Of a stretch of 64,000 nt of DNA, positions 1 to 12,514 are shown in pieces. The translations under genes and the position numbers were made by a program. The notes below the pieces were generated by a model. It did no database searches. It was given only the letters and a program-made list of their open reading frames with translations, and was not told the DNA's origin. This stretch comes from Lateolabrax maculatus (taxonomy: Eukaryota; Chordata; Actinopteri; Acropomatiformes; Lateolabracidae), in assembly GCA_031216445.1 (NCBI GenBank), contig CM062197.1, positions 2,188,501 through 2,252,500 on the forward strand. The letters run 5' to 3'. The first letter of the stretch is position 1. Every line of letters starts with the position of its first letter.

Positions 1-2950
1 TTCTGAGTGCTGAAATTTGGTTCTGTGTTGAAGTTTTATGTTTGCCAAACTTAACACGTAAATGGTTATTTGATATTTGGAACATGATAATGTGACACAA
101 ACACAGATTGCCGTATTGGCCAGTTTTCTCTAGAACAAGAAGAAGTTTTAATGACTCAAACAGGGCTTGGAAAGAGGAAAGGAAAAGGAAACACCTAGTG
201 GAACATTTGTGAAGTTTGGCTATTGTGTCCATACGGGCGAGACAACGCAAGTATAAAGATGAAAACAAGATGAGAAAGAAATAAACTGATTGGATAAAAG
301 GCTGTAGAAACAGATTAGTGAGCTGCTGGAGAGAGGTTTACAGTGCATTAGGCAGCTTGGCTGTATATTCAGAGTCAGAGTTAATAGTGTTGACCTTTAC
401 CTGCTCTAATTTCCCCTTCGTAAAGTTAGTGATTTTAGTAAATATAACCCAAACAGGAATAATACTCTTAGCTCTTGTCCTGATTTCATCTTGGTAGATT
501 AAATAACTGACTGTTTCTGATGCAAGTGATGGGCCCAGCAGTGGAGGATGGTGGAAACGGTGAAGGGGTTCCTAATGGTCTGGAAAATGTGTACAGCTAA
601 AAACAGTAATTCCACCATTAGTTTCTCAGTCATTATTTCAGAAACATTTGTGACTGTATTGTCAGATATCAGGTACCAGTAGTTGGAAATGTTCAATTAC
701 CAGTTGCCGTGGCATCCTGGTGGGTCATGGCCCAAGATGTGGCTTCTGACCTTTTCAACTCAGTCGTTCATAAACACCTATATGAAAAATTAAGTATTTC
801 TTTAAGGGTAAAGCTGCTGTTATTTTATATATTACATATTAAAATCAGGCAGGGAAGTATTGTCTGTGCAGTAGAGTTACATACAGTTGAAATGCCTGCA
901 TGCCATAGAGCTTCACTGTTGTCCACAAACTATTAAAAACACATGAAAGAGACATAATATTGCATTTAGTGATGTATTCCTTAATTGCAGTCAACATGGT
1001 AAGTGTAGTGTCTTCTCAGCAATAAGCATGATTTCTGCAGAACTATCAGAGATCTAAATTGCAACTGTACAGCTTTTTTATGAGTTTGTTAAAAATGTTT
1101 ATGTATGTTCCGTCCAGAAAAATAAATAAATAAAATAGTCCAACTTGTGCTTTATGGTCCTGTCTCTTTTTCCGTTGGCAAAGCTTGTTTTGGACTGGAC
1201 ACATGAGGAATACAACCCGACAAAGCAAAATGATCTTATGAAAGAAAGTTGCATTATTAAAAATGTAGGATCCAGTTAAACCGCTGACTAAAATTCAGGA
1301 TGTCTCAGCCTCTGCTGTGTTCTTTGTGACCACTTAAAATCTGTTTCTTGCAAGTCCGTCAACTTCATGGGAGTGCAGTACTGATTTACTGAGGTACCTC
1401 TTTATGCAAATCTTGAGTGTGATTTTGCACGTCTTCAGATTTAGTCAGAATTGGATTCAATCCAGGACCACTGTCATAGGCCCTGTTCTGTATCTGAATG
1501 TGTAACTGCCCATCAGTTTATTTCAGTTAAAATCTTATGATTTGTTTTCAAAATTGTGCTTCAGTTTGCACAAAATCCATAAACAAACCCACACATAAAG
1601 CTTTTCAGAGGAAATACAACATTCATCTTTCAAAGTAAGAAGCACGCCTTCCAACACTGCACAGCCATCAAAACGAACTGTAACTTGTATTTTTCTCACC
1701 CTCAGATTTGGGACTTCATAAGGTTGCTTGGTATGCAGCCAGTGTCAGAGAAAACGTCTACGACTGATAAAATTATAATAGTTTGATATGTTTTGTGAGA
1801 AATATTACTTTAAACACATTTGGTCCTCAATACAATGCACACTGAAATCTTTGCTTCCATTCTTGTTCTCCTTCCTTTTAATCTGTACAAAGCTGCTGCC
1901 AATTGATCCTGTCATTTTTTTCATTTTTCTTTTTGTCTCAGCTGCAAAAGATGTGACACGCACACACACAAAGTTAATTTTAGTCCAGCAGTGACACATA
2001 ACAGACCCGACAGACAGACAGACGGGCTGATAAGATGACCCCCGACTGGTCATCAGCTCACACAGCCTCAGTTGTCGCCATAGCAATGAAAGCTCTCTGT
2101 ATATCAAGTAACAAGACCGTCGCAAGGAAATGAGAAAGCTGACAGCGGAGGTGGAGGTTAGAGTCACAGAGGGAAGAGCTGGTGTTTGTCTGGATCTGTG
2201 CCTTCCTACATTCACTGCCACTGTTAAAAGATTAAAGCAGAAAATAATAATGGACATGAAACATTCTGCTGTTTCTGAATTCTGTGTTGACTGATGAAGT
2301 GGGACCATTATAACCATTACAACCAGGTCCTTATGTCCACCATAATATCACCTTGGAGAGGAAAAATCTACCAATAACAGTTGTCTGAACAGTTGCTACT
2401 GTAGTTGTTCCCTGCCGACACTGGCTTTGATTGTTTTGTTAAATTAGCCACTTTGTTAACCAGCTAATGGAGCCAAAGTCCAAAATGTTGTTCAGTTGAA
2501 CCTAAATCTACTGAGCGTACAACCACAGGGTGTTTGGGAATCGACTACAGGGCTACTGAAGGTGTGTGACTGTGGCTTGTTTCGGTTTAAATCCAGTTTT
2601 ACAGTGCGTCCACACTGAGACAGATGGGATCTCCCCGTCACATTTGAGCTTCCTCTGTTATCAGTATGCCCTCATAGTCCCATTTTACTGTATGGATGTA
2701 CAGCCAGACCTCAACACACACATTCAAGGGACAGTTCCAGGTCCTTCTGTGGCCTGGTTGTTATATACAGAATATAAATACTGCACGTGCTGCTGTTATA
2801 CTGTAGTATTTGCAGTTATTTCTGGACCTCAAAGATGATGTACAACAGATGTGTGGACAACTGTACAAGCTGTGTGTGTGTGGCAGCTGGCTGCTTAGTG
2901 TATTGTAGTATCTTGATGGATTGACTGGGTAACATGATGTGCAGGAACAT
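1..2950. other. non-coding stretch, no gene seen
   Basis: I see no gene here. The sequence is AT-rich with frequent stops in all frames. The longest frame (170 codons, minus strand, 1805-2317) has no recognisable domain and runs through a short CAGA run near 2010-2024 and a CA-rich patch near 1965. No transposon family is recognised. Confidence 0.6.
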
Positions 2951-2969
2951 ATGCAGTCACTCCACAGTT

Positions 2970-3300
2970 GTGTAGCCTTTGGTATGTCTGCCTTACGCTG
3001 CTACACCTGATAATCAAACTCCCTGCAGGACAAACGAATGGCAAATTAACTTCCAGACACCAAGTTTCTGCTCCGTTGCTCCCGTTTGTCAGCGGTGTCG
3101 AGAGGTGACCCGGAAGAACCCCGGCGACCCCTCGGCAGCCCTGACTCTCCGTCACAGAGCGCTGGACGCATCTCGGCAGCAGCAGCAGCGACGGCGGCGG
3201 CGGCCTTGGCATCCAATCCAGCCTCTGCCACCTGTCCCACTCTGTCAGTGTCAGAGCACATTTCATGAGCAGGCCAAAAGCCATCGGCTAGATATAGCTA
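2970..3300. other. CpG-rich patch with CAG/CGG run
   Basis: A local GC- and CpG-rich island in AT-rich surroundings. It has many CG dinucleotides between about 3070 and 3220 and a short mixed run of GCAGCAGCAG followed by CGGCGGCGGCGG at about 3175-3205. Frames of 60 to 129 codons overlap here on both strands, as expected when GC content suppresses stops. None has a recognisable domain; one plus frame gives a short alanine run from the CGG tract. It could be an unmethylated regulatory island, a 5' UTR/first exon, or a compositional fluctuation. Confidence 0.35.
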
Positions 3301-3349
3301 CTGGCTCACAGAAGGGTTCCTTCATGGGTCATTACGTACCAGAATAGCG

Positions 3350-4850
3350 GGCTGTTTACGAAGCCATTACTGCAGGCGCTCGGGGTGCTGTGTGGTTTTT
3401 GGGGTTCTGTTTAATACCAGCGGCTGAGTGTCAGGTATATTTAATTATATCTTATCATCTGGGATCATGTAAGAGCAGGATGTCCAGTTGGATGGGGTGC
3501 GGGCAGACTTGGCGGGGAGTCAGAGGCTCACTATCTGACCCACCATCATTAAACCCTTTGTAGACTGTTTAAAACATCCTTCATTCTCCAGCAACAGAGC
3601 TGCAGCTGAGGTCAGAAGAATGTCACGTCCAAAGTGATCTGTATCGATTAAACAATATAGCAATATTTCTGCTGCATGTTTTATCCAAAAAATGGAGGCT
3701 TATGCATGAAATCAGCGGCTGTCATTTTTCGAGATAATAATGTCTTTTTGACAGGATTTGTTTGCTTTCTTACTTACAGTCCTGCAGAATACTTTTGTTC
3801 TCATTCATGTAATAAAAGCATTATCATGGATAATATTGTTGAAGATCACAACCTGCATAATTCCACCACATGTACAGTCTAGACACAGAAGCAACAAGTT
3901 TTTTTTTTTTTCCTTTCAGGTCTCTAAATTGATTAAAGTACATGACTGAATAGGAAAAATCACTTTTTGGTTGACATGATAACAGCCAATTAGCATTATG
4001 CATTAGGGTTCACAACAAGACAAAGACAATGAGTATGTCAACCACTGGTCCAGAATACATTGTTCATTGGGACAAAAGGGTTGAAAACCTCTCATTGGCA
4101 TCATACATTCACTTCTTACAATCACATTTCTTCTCAGAAAGCAGACAATCAGCGAGTCGATGTATAGAAGCACATAAAAGCAACTTGAAATGATTGCCTT
4201 TTTTTCAGAGAACCATTGATGTGACTGATTGAGCCTGTATCTCAGTATCAAAAGCTACCGCCCTTGTCGTGGCATCTGTTTTTTAACTTCAAAGACAGGT
4301 ATCCTCAGACAGGGTCACTCCAACATCCCTCAGCTCCGTTCGAATGAAGACATTCATCTTTTTGCTAATGCATCAATAAAATTGCTCGTATAACTGGACA
4401 CTCCAGTAAATTTTGATTAAAGACCTCTAACACTTCGGCGCCTGATGGTCGTCTGAAAGGAGAGCCCCTTGTCATAAACTTGTTATACAACCCTCAGGAT
4501 GAAACATAAAGCACCTTCCATTATCCTTGCTTATTTCTGTCCCCAAACTGAGAAGCAGTGTGTTAAATAATAAGTTCTAAAAAGTGAGATAAAAGCCGGG
4601 GTTCAGTAATTTATCTAAAATGTTAATATTTTCTCAGGGCAAAAAAAAGAGAAAAGGCTGAATAATTTAATACAGTTCAACTCTGTTACATCCCGGTCCA
4701 GTGATAATGGGGAGTTATCTGCTGGTGCTGGCCTTTTGAATGCTAAGTAGTGTCATTTTTTGGCGGAGTGAATTATCTTAAGCTGTTCCATTTGGAGCCC
4801 TGCATAAACACGGAGGTGATAAGGACTTTTTGGACTCATGTCACTTCAAA
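3350..4850. other. non-coding stretch, no gene seen
   Basis: AT-rich single-copy-looking DNA with a poly-T run at about 3899-3911. No domain-bearing frame and no repeat family recognised. 3420-3560 has balanced composition and a TTTAATTATATC core that could be conserved non-coding sequence, but this cannot be judged from one genome. Confidence 0.5.
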
Positions 4851-4859
4851 TTCCAGTTT

Positions 4860-5350
4860 TTAACAAGCTCTTATCTGCCTCAAGTGAATAATTAGAATAA
4901 TTTTTCCGTAATTAAAATACATTTTTGTAAGTGAAGTGTGTGAAGTATAAAGTATATTTCTACCCATATCACAGTATACCAGCAATGTAGTTTTTAATAC
5001 TTCTTGTGAGCTTTCATGTACTTCATGTACAATGTCAGTGTACAGTTTTAGTTTGGCTGTCCTTAAGACACTGAAGTCAAGTACATTCAGCACAGTAGAC
5101 TTACATCTGCACCTGAAGTCACACTTGGACTTATTTGACTTATTAAAATACACTTAACGTTCTTAAGTCTGCGCATTTAGTAAAAAAATTGTATATTAAT
5201 GTTTATACCATTTTTAAAGTCTATAGTATCGTAAATCATTATTTTAAATTATTTTCTATCAAGTATAATTTAAACGTTTACTACATATATCTTTCTGAAA
5301 AGTATGTTAAATTGTGCCGATCTGAAGCTTTACTGTAGTATACTTATTAA
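4860..5350. repeat. AT-rich MITE-like repeat with ACTTAAG motifs
   Basis: The stretch is saturated with short variants of AAGTAC/GTACTT, ACTTAAG and AAGTATA in both orientations (for example near 4940, 5020, 5080, 5140 and 5300). Fish genomes carry AT-rich non-autonomous DNA elements made of such ACTTTAAGTA-like motifs, and this resembles them. I could not define termini or target-site duplications, so family and borders are uncertain. Confidence 0.35.
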
Positions 5351-5477
5351 ATATAAAGTATTATATCTCTGCATATGCTTTAATATATTGCAGAAAGAGT
5401 GTTGCTTGTAAGTGTAAGTTAAAATCCACTTTATTTGAGTTAATAAATTATATGTGCAGCCACTTCTGTCTTCTAGA

Positions 5478-5505
5478 CCCCCCCCCCCCAAAAAAAAAAA
5501 AAAAA
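5478..5505. repeat. C12-A16 homopolymer junction
   Basis: A run of 12 C (5478-5489) is followed directly by 16 A (5490-5505). It may mark the 3' end of an old retroposed insertion, or be simple slippage. It is also a likely place for sequencing length error. Confidence 0.8.
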
Positions 5506-5509
5506 TCTG

Positions 5510-6005
5510 TGACATAGTGTCTCTGGCCATAATCCAGAACTCATAGAACCATAATTACATTCGTAACTTGTGCTCTGGGTTTAAATACATTTTTATAAGT
5601 GGAGGATGCACGTTCAAGCAAAGATTTGGTGGTAAGTTGCCCTTTTATGTGTGGAAATACTAAAATAAAGCCCAAAAAAGTGATTGAAAGGAGCTGATGT
5701 CTTGTTTTTGACCAAAGTATGAGACAGACCAATCATCAAGCATCTGACATCTGACTGACTGACATCTGGAGGCCCCGCCTCGTGCGAAGCAAAATATATA
5801 AAGTCATTAAAACTTCTTTAAAAGGAGCAAAAGTGCAGCTGTAGGTAAAAGGATTCAGTAACATCTGGGACTTGTACAATGGCTGCGTTTGCATATTCCT
5901 GTAGCCGAGCTCAGGGTTTATTGTGTATATATATATTAACTTTTGTTGAAGTTTCATTTTTCCTTTTTCTCTGGGGCTCAACACAGCACTTCACTTCGCT
6001 GAGAG
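5510..6005. other. non-coding stretch, no gene seen
   Basis: AT-rich sequence between the homopolymer junction and the 6 kb LINE. Short minus frames (63 and 82 codons) have no recognisable content. No repeat family recognised. Confidence 0.5.
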
Positions 6006-7060
6006 TTTCATGTTTCAAGTGCTTTATTGTCATACGCACAACAATTAGAGTGAAGTAGTTGTTGGCAATGAAAGCCTTGTTCTCAGGCTCCCTTCAACAA
6101 TGCTTATACAAAATGTACTAACAAATCACACAAGTAAAACTCAGATGAGAAGACATGGATTTAGATTTAGTAATGTATGTGCTTTGGCTGGTATGTACAG
6201 GTAGGCATACACAGTATATACATACTAACATACATATACATTATACATATACACATGCATATATAAACATACACACACATATACCCACATACATGCATAT
6301 ACACTGAGATGTAAACTAGTTAACATTAAATTAAAGTGGAATAAAGGTACAGTGCACCAGTGAGGTGTGAGTAAAGTGACAGTAATGAGCTCGAGGGCTC
6401 AGGAGTTTAACAGTCTTATGGCCTGAGGGATGAAGCGGTCCCTGAGCCTGATGGTGCGGGACCGGATGCTACGATACCGTCAGGAGGTAGCAGGCAGAAC
6501 AGTTTGTGGCTGGGGTGATCGGGGTCTCTGATAATCATGTTGGGTGCTGGGTGTAGAGGTCCTGCAGCTTCGTCCTGGCGGTGTGCTGTGCAGTTTTCAC
6601 CACCCGCTGTAATGACTCAGGGCAGAGGGCGGTGCGGCTGCCACACCAGGCGCTGATGCAGCCAGTCAGGTACTCTCAATGGCGCTCCTAGAGTCCATGT
6701 TGAGCCTCTGCGGCCTGCGGAGGAAGAAGAGCCGTTGCCTTGCTGTCTTTGTGATGATGTAGGTGTGATGAGTCCAGGTCCATGAAGCTGCTGACGCTCT
6801 CCACCGTAGCCCCATTGAGGGAAATGTCTGCGTGTCCTCCTCCCTGCTGCTTCCTGTTGTTCACAATCATCCCTTTTGTTTTGTTGACGTGGTTGGAGAG
6901 AGATGGAGGTTGGAGTCCTGGCACCAAGATGTCAGGGCTCCGGCCTCCTCTCTGTAGGCCGTCTCATGGCTGCCGGTGATCAGGCCATGGAGGTCGTGTC
7001 GTCAGCCAACTTGATGATGGTGCTGGAGCTGTGCGTAGCCATGCAGGTCGGCGTCACCGG
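6006..7060 (-). mobile_element. L2/CR1-like LINE, 3' half, reverse transcriptase relic
   Basis: This is a 5'-truncated non-LTR retrotransposon lying on the minus strand. Its 3' tail is at the low-coordinate end: the minus strand reads TGACAATAAAGCACTTGAAA near 6013-6032, typical of fish L2-like 3' ends. The last coding residues read IRLRDRFIPQAIRLLNS and stop at 6399-6401. Further upstream the minus strand gives NKTKGMIVNNRKQQGG, then SLNGATVESVSSF, which match the region after the RT core in this family. The catalytic box reads LADDTT at 6993-7009, where the family usually has FADD. Several frameshifts and at least one internal deletion break the frame, so it is dead. The 3' UTR holds a TA/CA-rich tract (6195-6305). 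The L2/CR1 placement is from memory of the motifs. Confidence 0.85.
6195..6305. repeat. degenerate ACATATACAT tract inside the LINE 3' UTR
   Basis: About 110 bp of alternating purine-pyrimidine sequence built from imperfect ACATATAC/ATACACACAT units. It lies between the 3' tail and the coding end of the 6 kb LINE and probably expanded after insertion. Confidence 0.7.
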
Positions 7061-9660
7061 TCGGTACTGTTTAAGTTTCTGCCTTTCGGAAAGCAGAAAC
7101 ATATCTGAGATGTAATCTGAACAGCCAAAGGGGCAAATTTTGTTTGATATTTTAAAGCCAGATGAACACTAGTGAGTTTTCTAAAGTTCAATGTGTGTAT
7201 GAAGTCTCCAAAAAGTAAAACACGGATGCTGTAACAGTATAAGTCGAGTGAAGTATGTCTTTCCCCATTAACTGCCATTTTCTTCCTTACAGATTCACCC
7301 TTGCACATGTTCTTTGTCAATTCGTTTATTGTCAGCGGGGAGCGAAGGCCTCTTTCTCATCAAAAACCTGCCTTTTGAATTAGTTGCTTTTTGCCATGAG
7401 TTCTCTTGGAAATGGTTTGTGCTGACATTTCTATGCAGGCGATCAGTCTTTGTTGGCACTGTTTAATCTTGCCTTTTCCCTCTGTGCATCTGCACTCTTC
7501 AATCATTATGAAGTCAGAGGGAGAAACCGGAAAAAAAGCTTAATCCAGGATAGATGAAGCGTTGCTGTCTTTGTTTTCGTCGTTATTGTTTGCCACTCGC
7601 TGTCGTTGCTTATTTTTACTGTCCTTTCATCACATCATCCTGACTGTGTACTTTGTCTTCCTCATGAGCCTCGAGACTTTCTTTGAATGTAAGACGCGCA
7701 GCTCTAAACCCAATCATTAATTTCCAATTTTCAAAAATAATGATAATCTTTCTTTTTTTCTTTGTGAATAAAAACAGGCATCTAGCAGTCATGTTCAAAG
7801 ACAGGTGGAACTGCACACCGTGGAAGGAAACATACACATTCAGGCAGAGTTTTCAAAAGCTACTCAAACGATTTATTATTGCACTTCCATAATGTTTGGG
7901 GACTGATGAGAGACGGATTAAAGAAAAAATAATGGTCAAGAATGATGCAGCAGAGGCGTCCTGACTTTTAATCACTTGTATGGGTCAAGCTCCAAATATG
8001 CTGGATCCTTCATTTCTCATAATGCAACCAGTAGTATCTTATAATTAACCTACATTCGTGCAATGTTGATGGAATGGAAACAATGGGGAAATTAAATATA
8101 ACAATATTACCACTTTGGAGCTTTTTATGCCATATTCCATCATAATTAGCCTGCCATAATGGCCTCTTAAGTTATAATGACTATTTTATTAACAAGTGAG
8201 ACCAGATACCTCTTTTTTATTGGCTAAATTGACAACATTAGAGTTAGAAAGTTAGAGTTAGAGATGCCATAGCTGTCAGAAAATCCTAATGACTCTGACT
8301 CAGAGTCACAACTATGAGGCTGATGTGAATCCCCACTTGACTGCTCGTGATTATGGTCTGAATTAAATGACGTGAATGTGTCATTAGACCCTCCCTGCCT
8401 GGTTAATGCCCACATCGTTCACACTCCATGCCCCCAGTTTGTTATGCAGGCTTCCTTTTATTAACTTATTGTCTCCAAGCTGAAGCTGAGATAACCCTGG
8501 TGATATTTTTTCAGAAGGCAAAACTGCTCCAGATCCACAGAAGACGTAACACAACTGTTTTCACATGCTGCGTAGTACTGCTCATGACAACCAAACTGAC
8601 CTTTATGTGTCAAATGACTGGGATGCCCCTGTAACCACAACAAGCTCAAATGAACAGGAAACACAAATATCTCTCACAGGTTCACAGTTGGTTTTAAGAA
8701 GCCTCTGGGATACCTCAGTAACCTCCAATGTCAGGAAAAATAAAACACCTCTGACACTTTGGAATTTGAAATGTAAATGTCATCACACTTGAATGAATAC
8801 CCAAACAAGATCAGGACCTAATTTGCGATGCTTAAATTTTCAATCTCAAAGCTCCCGTGAAATGCCTGTTCTGTTTCCTTTTGCCTCGGGCTGGTGCTAG
8901 AAAAATAGGGGGAGAGGAAAATTTAGATTCATGTCATTTTAGTAAGTAAAAGAGTCAGAGTATTTGCTGTGGAAGAGGAGACGTGGCTGCTTAAAACCTA
9001 ATCTTGCAAGTAAATGAATATCTCCTCCTAAAATGTGAATTTATGCTAAAAAACACAGATGTGATATACATGATTAGCCCAGTTTGAGATAGTAGTTTGT
9101 AGATAAGCGATATTATACCCCGATGAGCTGATAGCACCGCTCACACATAACATAGGAAAGAGAACCAGCTCCTATTGGTGTAACAGAAAGGCTCACTTTT
9201 TCACCGCTGCTGCACTGTTGCTCGACTCCCAGGAGCTGATCAAATCTTTTTGTGCTCTTTCAATTGCCAGAAGGCACTGAGGCAATGAACCGGCAGCCAG
9301 TGGTTTGAAAAGCTTGAGTTTTGTGTAACAATAAGTCTGCTGAGGTCTATTTTGCAGCATTTTGAGAGGTAATAGGTTTCAGTGGCTGCTGCTGCTCTGC
9401 TAATGGGACGCACAGTACATGCAGGAGAGACTCTGGGAAATGGTTCTCGCTGGCCTCGACACCTGTAAGTCTCACAGAACAGATATTTCTACAAATCGGC
9501 TTTGACAAATGAGTCAATGTACGACTCCCCTTCATTTCTGTGTATGAAAAAAGCCATTTAAATGACCCACACGTCCTACTTTACAGATGTTCTACAATGA
9601 TCAATCAAGGTTATTATTGGTTTCCAGCCCTATCTCCTGTAAAATATGTTATTTTGTTTA
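7061..9660. other. non-coding stretch, no gene seen
   Basis: No recognisable coding frame and no repeat family I can name. 8040-8200 is a quiet AT-rich block with TAATTA-type cores (ATAATTAACC, CATAATTAGCC, AAGTTATAATGAC) and could be conserved non-coding DNA; this is inference from appearance only. At 8236-8266 there is a short local duplication of a GTTAGA motif. Confidence 0.5.
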
Positions 9661-9672
9661 TTTCAAGCTCTA

Positions 9673-9960
9673 GTGTTGAGACTTGAGATCAAGTCAGACT
9701 TAAGTGACAAAAAGGAGGACTTGAAACTTGACTGGGATTTGACTGATCTTAAACTCGGGGCCCTAAAAAAGACAAAAAGACAGCAATGGGGCAGGACTTG
9801 CGTACAATATCACATGTTAAACACGTCTATGCATTGAAGAAACTTGGTGTCAGCTAATTAAAAACACTATTAACTACTTTGAAAGGAAAATGTCCTGCCA
9901 CGTCATGTCATTTGCTGATATGAGACTTGACTTGGAGAAGCCTGAGACAAAGACAAAATC
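9673..9960. repeat. degenerate GACTTG-rich interspersed repeat
   Basis: The words GACTTGA, ACTTGAGA, GACTTAAG and ACTTGACTGG recur through this stretch (9677-9700, 9718-9745, 9926-9942). Teleost genomes contain a medium-copy family made of such ACTTGAGACTTGAC-like words, and this looks like a diverged copy. I could not see terminal repeats. Short plus frames over it (63 and 60 codons) are shadows. Confidence 0.45.
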
Positions 9961-9964
9961 AGCT

Positions 9965-12415
9965 CTGACTGCTACTGTGAAACCTTTTACTGCATCAACT
10001 GTAGTTGCCAGGGACCCCAGAACTGTGTATCTGAAGCAAGAATTGTACGTTGTGTTGTCCCTGTTAGATTAACATGTTTCACTGTGGGCACATACTTGAA
10101 AACTATGTCGTTTTAACAGATGAATAGTTTTGCTGGCATTTCTGATACCAGTCTGTCTGGTGAAGACAGTCTGTCCTACCTCTCTGTGGCGCTGAGAAGA
10201 CAGCTGGTTGTGAGAAAAGCGATGGCCAAACAAAGGTCAGAGATTGGTATGGATTGCACAACTTGAACGCTTCTCTAACAGGTCACTTACGTCTTGCTTC
10301 TGGTGTGAATTTTGCCCTTTTCTACGACCCAGGTGGAGCCTTCTGTGCCCAGAAACATTGGGTGTAGAAAATAACAGATACACTGTACCGATCAATAACC
10401 CACCTTTTTGATAAGACTCGAGGGTCTGGACTCAGCACAATACATATTCCATTAAATATCTCTCAGCCACTTTGATGACGGCCTGTTATACTTCTTACCA
10501 CTTTTTCTCTTTGCTAGTCAAATTTCCTCATGATCTTTCAGACTTTCCTTCCTGCTACATTATAGAAGTTTTCAACTAATTACACAGAGACTGGCGGTGA
10601 CTTCTCCACGCTGCTTTTTGATCCCATAGAAACTCACACAAAAATGGTGATAGTCGGAGCTCTATTAAAACTGGCACACACTGCTAATTGGTATTTAACT
10701 TGAGACGACTCACTTGTGTCGCTGCCTTTGTAATTGTGATTTAAAGTAGTCGCTTCCCGAATTGCTAATAGCGCAGTTGTAAACATTGTGAAATGAAAGG
10801 CAATATAAGAACAATGTTCAGGGATTAATGTTCTTTTATCTGCATGTTGTTTAACAGCTGTATGTGTAGTTGAGACCTGCCTCATATTGAGATACACTTC
10901 AAATTTAGTCAGGTTTTAACCAAGGTTTTGACCAAGTCACCAAATCAAAGATTACTGGGTTCTTCAATGGTCGACATTCAGCTGTGTTTCTGTTCTGATG
11001 CTGCAGTGACTTAAAGAACTTCTTTTACAACTTTTTATTAAAAGTATCGTGCATGCAGGTTTTTTAAATGTGGACAAACATACAAAAATAGGCCATTGAC
11101 TCCTTCCCCATAGCCAGCAGACGGGTTTTCCTTTTTGTTTTGTTTTTTCTGGTTTACAGTAGAAAGCAACATGGAGGCCAGTGACAATGTAACGTTGGTT
11201 ACTTTTTTATATCTTTTACTTCAGTCTCTCTGTCAAACTTAACACCAGAACGGAGGGAAACAGATTGAAAATTAACCAACCACCCAGGTGTCATGTCTCC
11301 ATCACTGCTGATCGGAGCTGCAGGCGATAAAAACCCGTGAGTGCTGCGGAGTCATTTGACCTGCGAACCCTTTCCCACCGAAGACAAAGGCCAGATGTTA
11401 AAGGGGGTTTTGAGTCGAGTGTGAAAGGGGCTGTACAGAGCTGCAAGCTGAGGTTTGCCAAAGCGAACATTACGTTGTCCCTTTTATATCACATTATTCT
11501 TTCTTTAACTGTGTAATTAGTTGCGTTCATCCCCTGTAGTATGTGATCGCTTAAGTGTTCGCAAAACAGTGTTTGGCTAAGCAGATGGTCCTGTGGGCTG
11601 ATCCGAAACCAAGAACTTCATGACTTAATGATTTTTAGTTGTTGTAATCATAAGTCTCAGTACTGTAGCAATGCCTTGTCCATCATTCCAGGTAATAAAA
11701 CTAAAATGTAATGTTTAAAGATTTGAAACTATACTGTACTTTTAACCCTCATCCAATCAAACATTGTCTTGAGTTATCTGATGATGTGATTGGCTGCATG
11801 TTCAGTCTCATATGCCAGACATACTGCACTGTACATACAGTGCATGTTGCTGGGGCTTCTACTATCTGCATACAGCATCACATCCTTTAAAGTGGCAGGT
11901 TATGATTCGTATTCTTTTTGTTTTGTTTTGAATTGTGTTTAAGTTAATATACACACATTCATATGAAAACAGATGTCTGGATAAACAATGAACTACTTCT
12001 GTATCATTTCTCTACTGCCTGAAGTATAAAACTTCATCTATGTGGGCTGCAACCTCTTTTTTTTTGTTTCCTTGATGTTGATCTGGCTCACTTGACTGCC
12101 TGTTGTAGGTGGTTTCCTTTAATCCTCAGTGTAGGTTTGTATTTTTGGCTTTATCTTTTGAAAAATACTTTGAACCAACTGAGATATGCTTGTAAAAGCT
12201 GCAGGTCTTGGTTCTGTTCTCCTTTCTGGGGGACCACATTGTGTGAAATAATGTTGTGGGTCACCTCTCGAGAAGAGTGAGGATTTAAAAAAAACAAAGT
12301 TAAGCCTCTGTGCCTCTGTGGATTCCTCTACATCCCCCTCTTAGATCATGGCATCACTTCAGAGATTTTATAATGTTTTTTTCTTGATTTCAGAATTTTT
12401 CAGAAGGAATCCAGA
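9965..12415. other. non-coding stretch, no gene seen
   Basis: No gene or named repeat seen. 11290-11460 has higher GC and even composition (TCATTTGACCTGCGAACCC and flanks) and stands out slightly; it might be conserved non-coding sequence. The remainder is AT-rich with ordinary stop density. Confidence 0.5.
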
Positions 12416-12417
12416 CG

Positions 12418-12418
<1 letters not shown>

Positions 12419-12464
<46 letters not shown>
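12419..12464. repeat. (CA)n microsatellite
   Basis: An uninterrupted CA dinucleotide tract of about 23 units. It forces a histidine/threonine run in an overlapping plus frame, so that frame is not a gene. It runs straight into a 20-bp tandem repeat. Confidence 0.98.
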
Positions 12465-12467
<3 letters not shown>

Positions 12468-12511
12468 ACACGCACGTACACAGAATCACACGCACGTACA
12501 CAGAATCACAT
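12464..12511. repeat. 20-bp minisatellite, 2.4 copies
   Basis: The unit AATCACACGCACGTACACAG occurs at 12464-12483 and again, identical, at 12484-12503, followed by a partial third copy. It abuts the (CA)n tract and probably arose from it by slippage and duplication. Identity of the two full copies suggests a recent duplication. Confidence 0.95.
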
Positions 12512-12514
12512 CAG

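Noticed and set aside
1805..2317. 170-codon minus-strand frame
   Set aside because: No domain, no splice context, ordinary composition; length is compatible with chance in 64 kb scanned in six frames.
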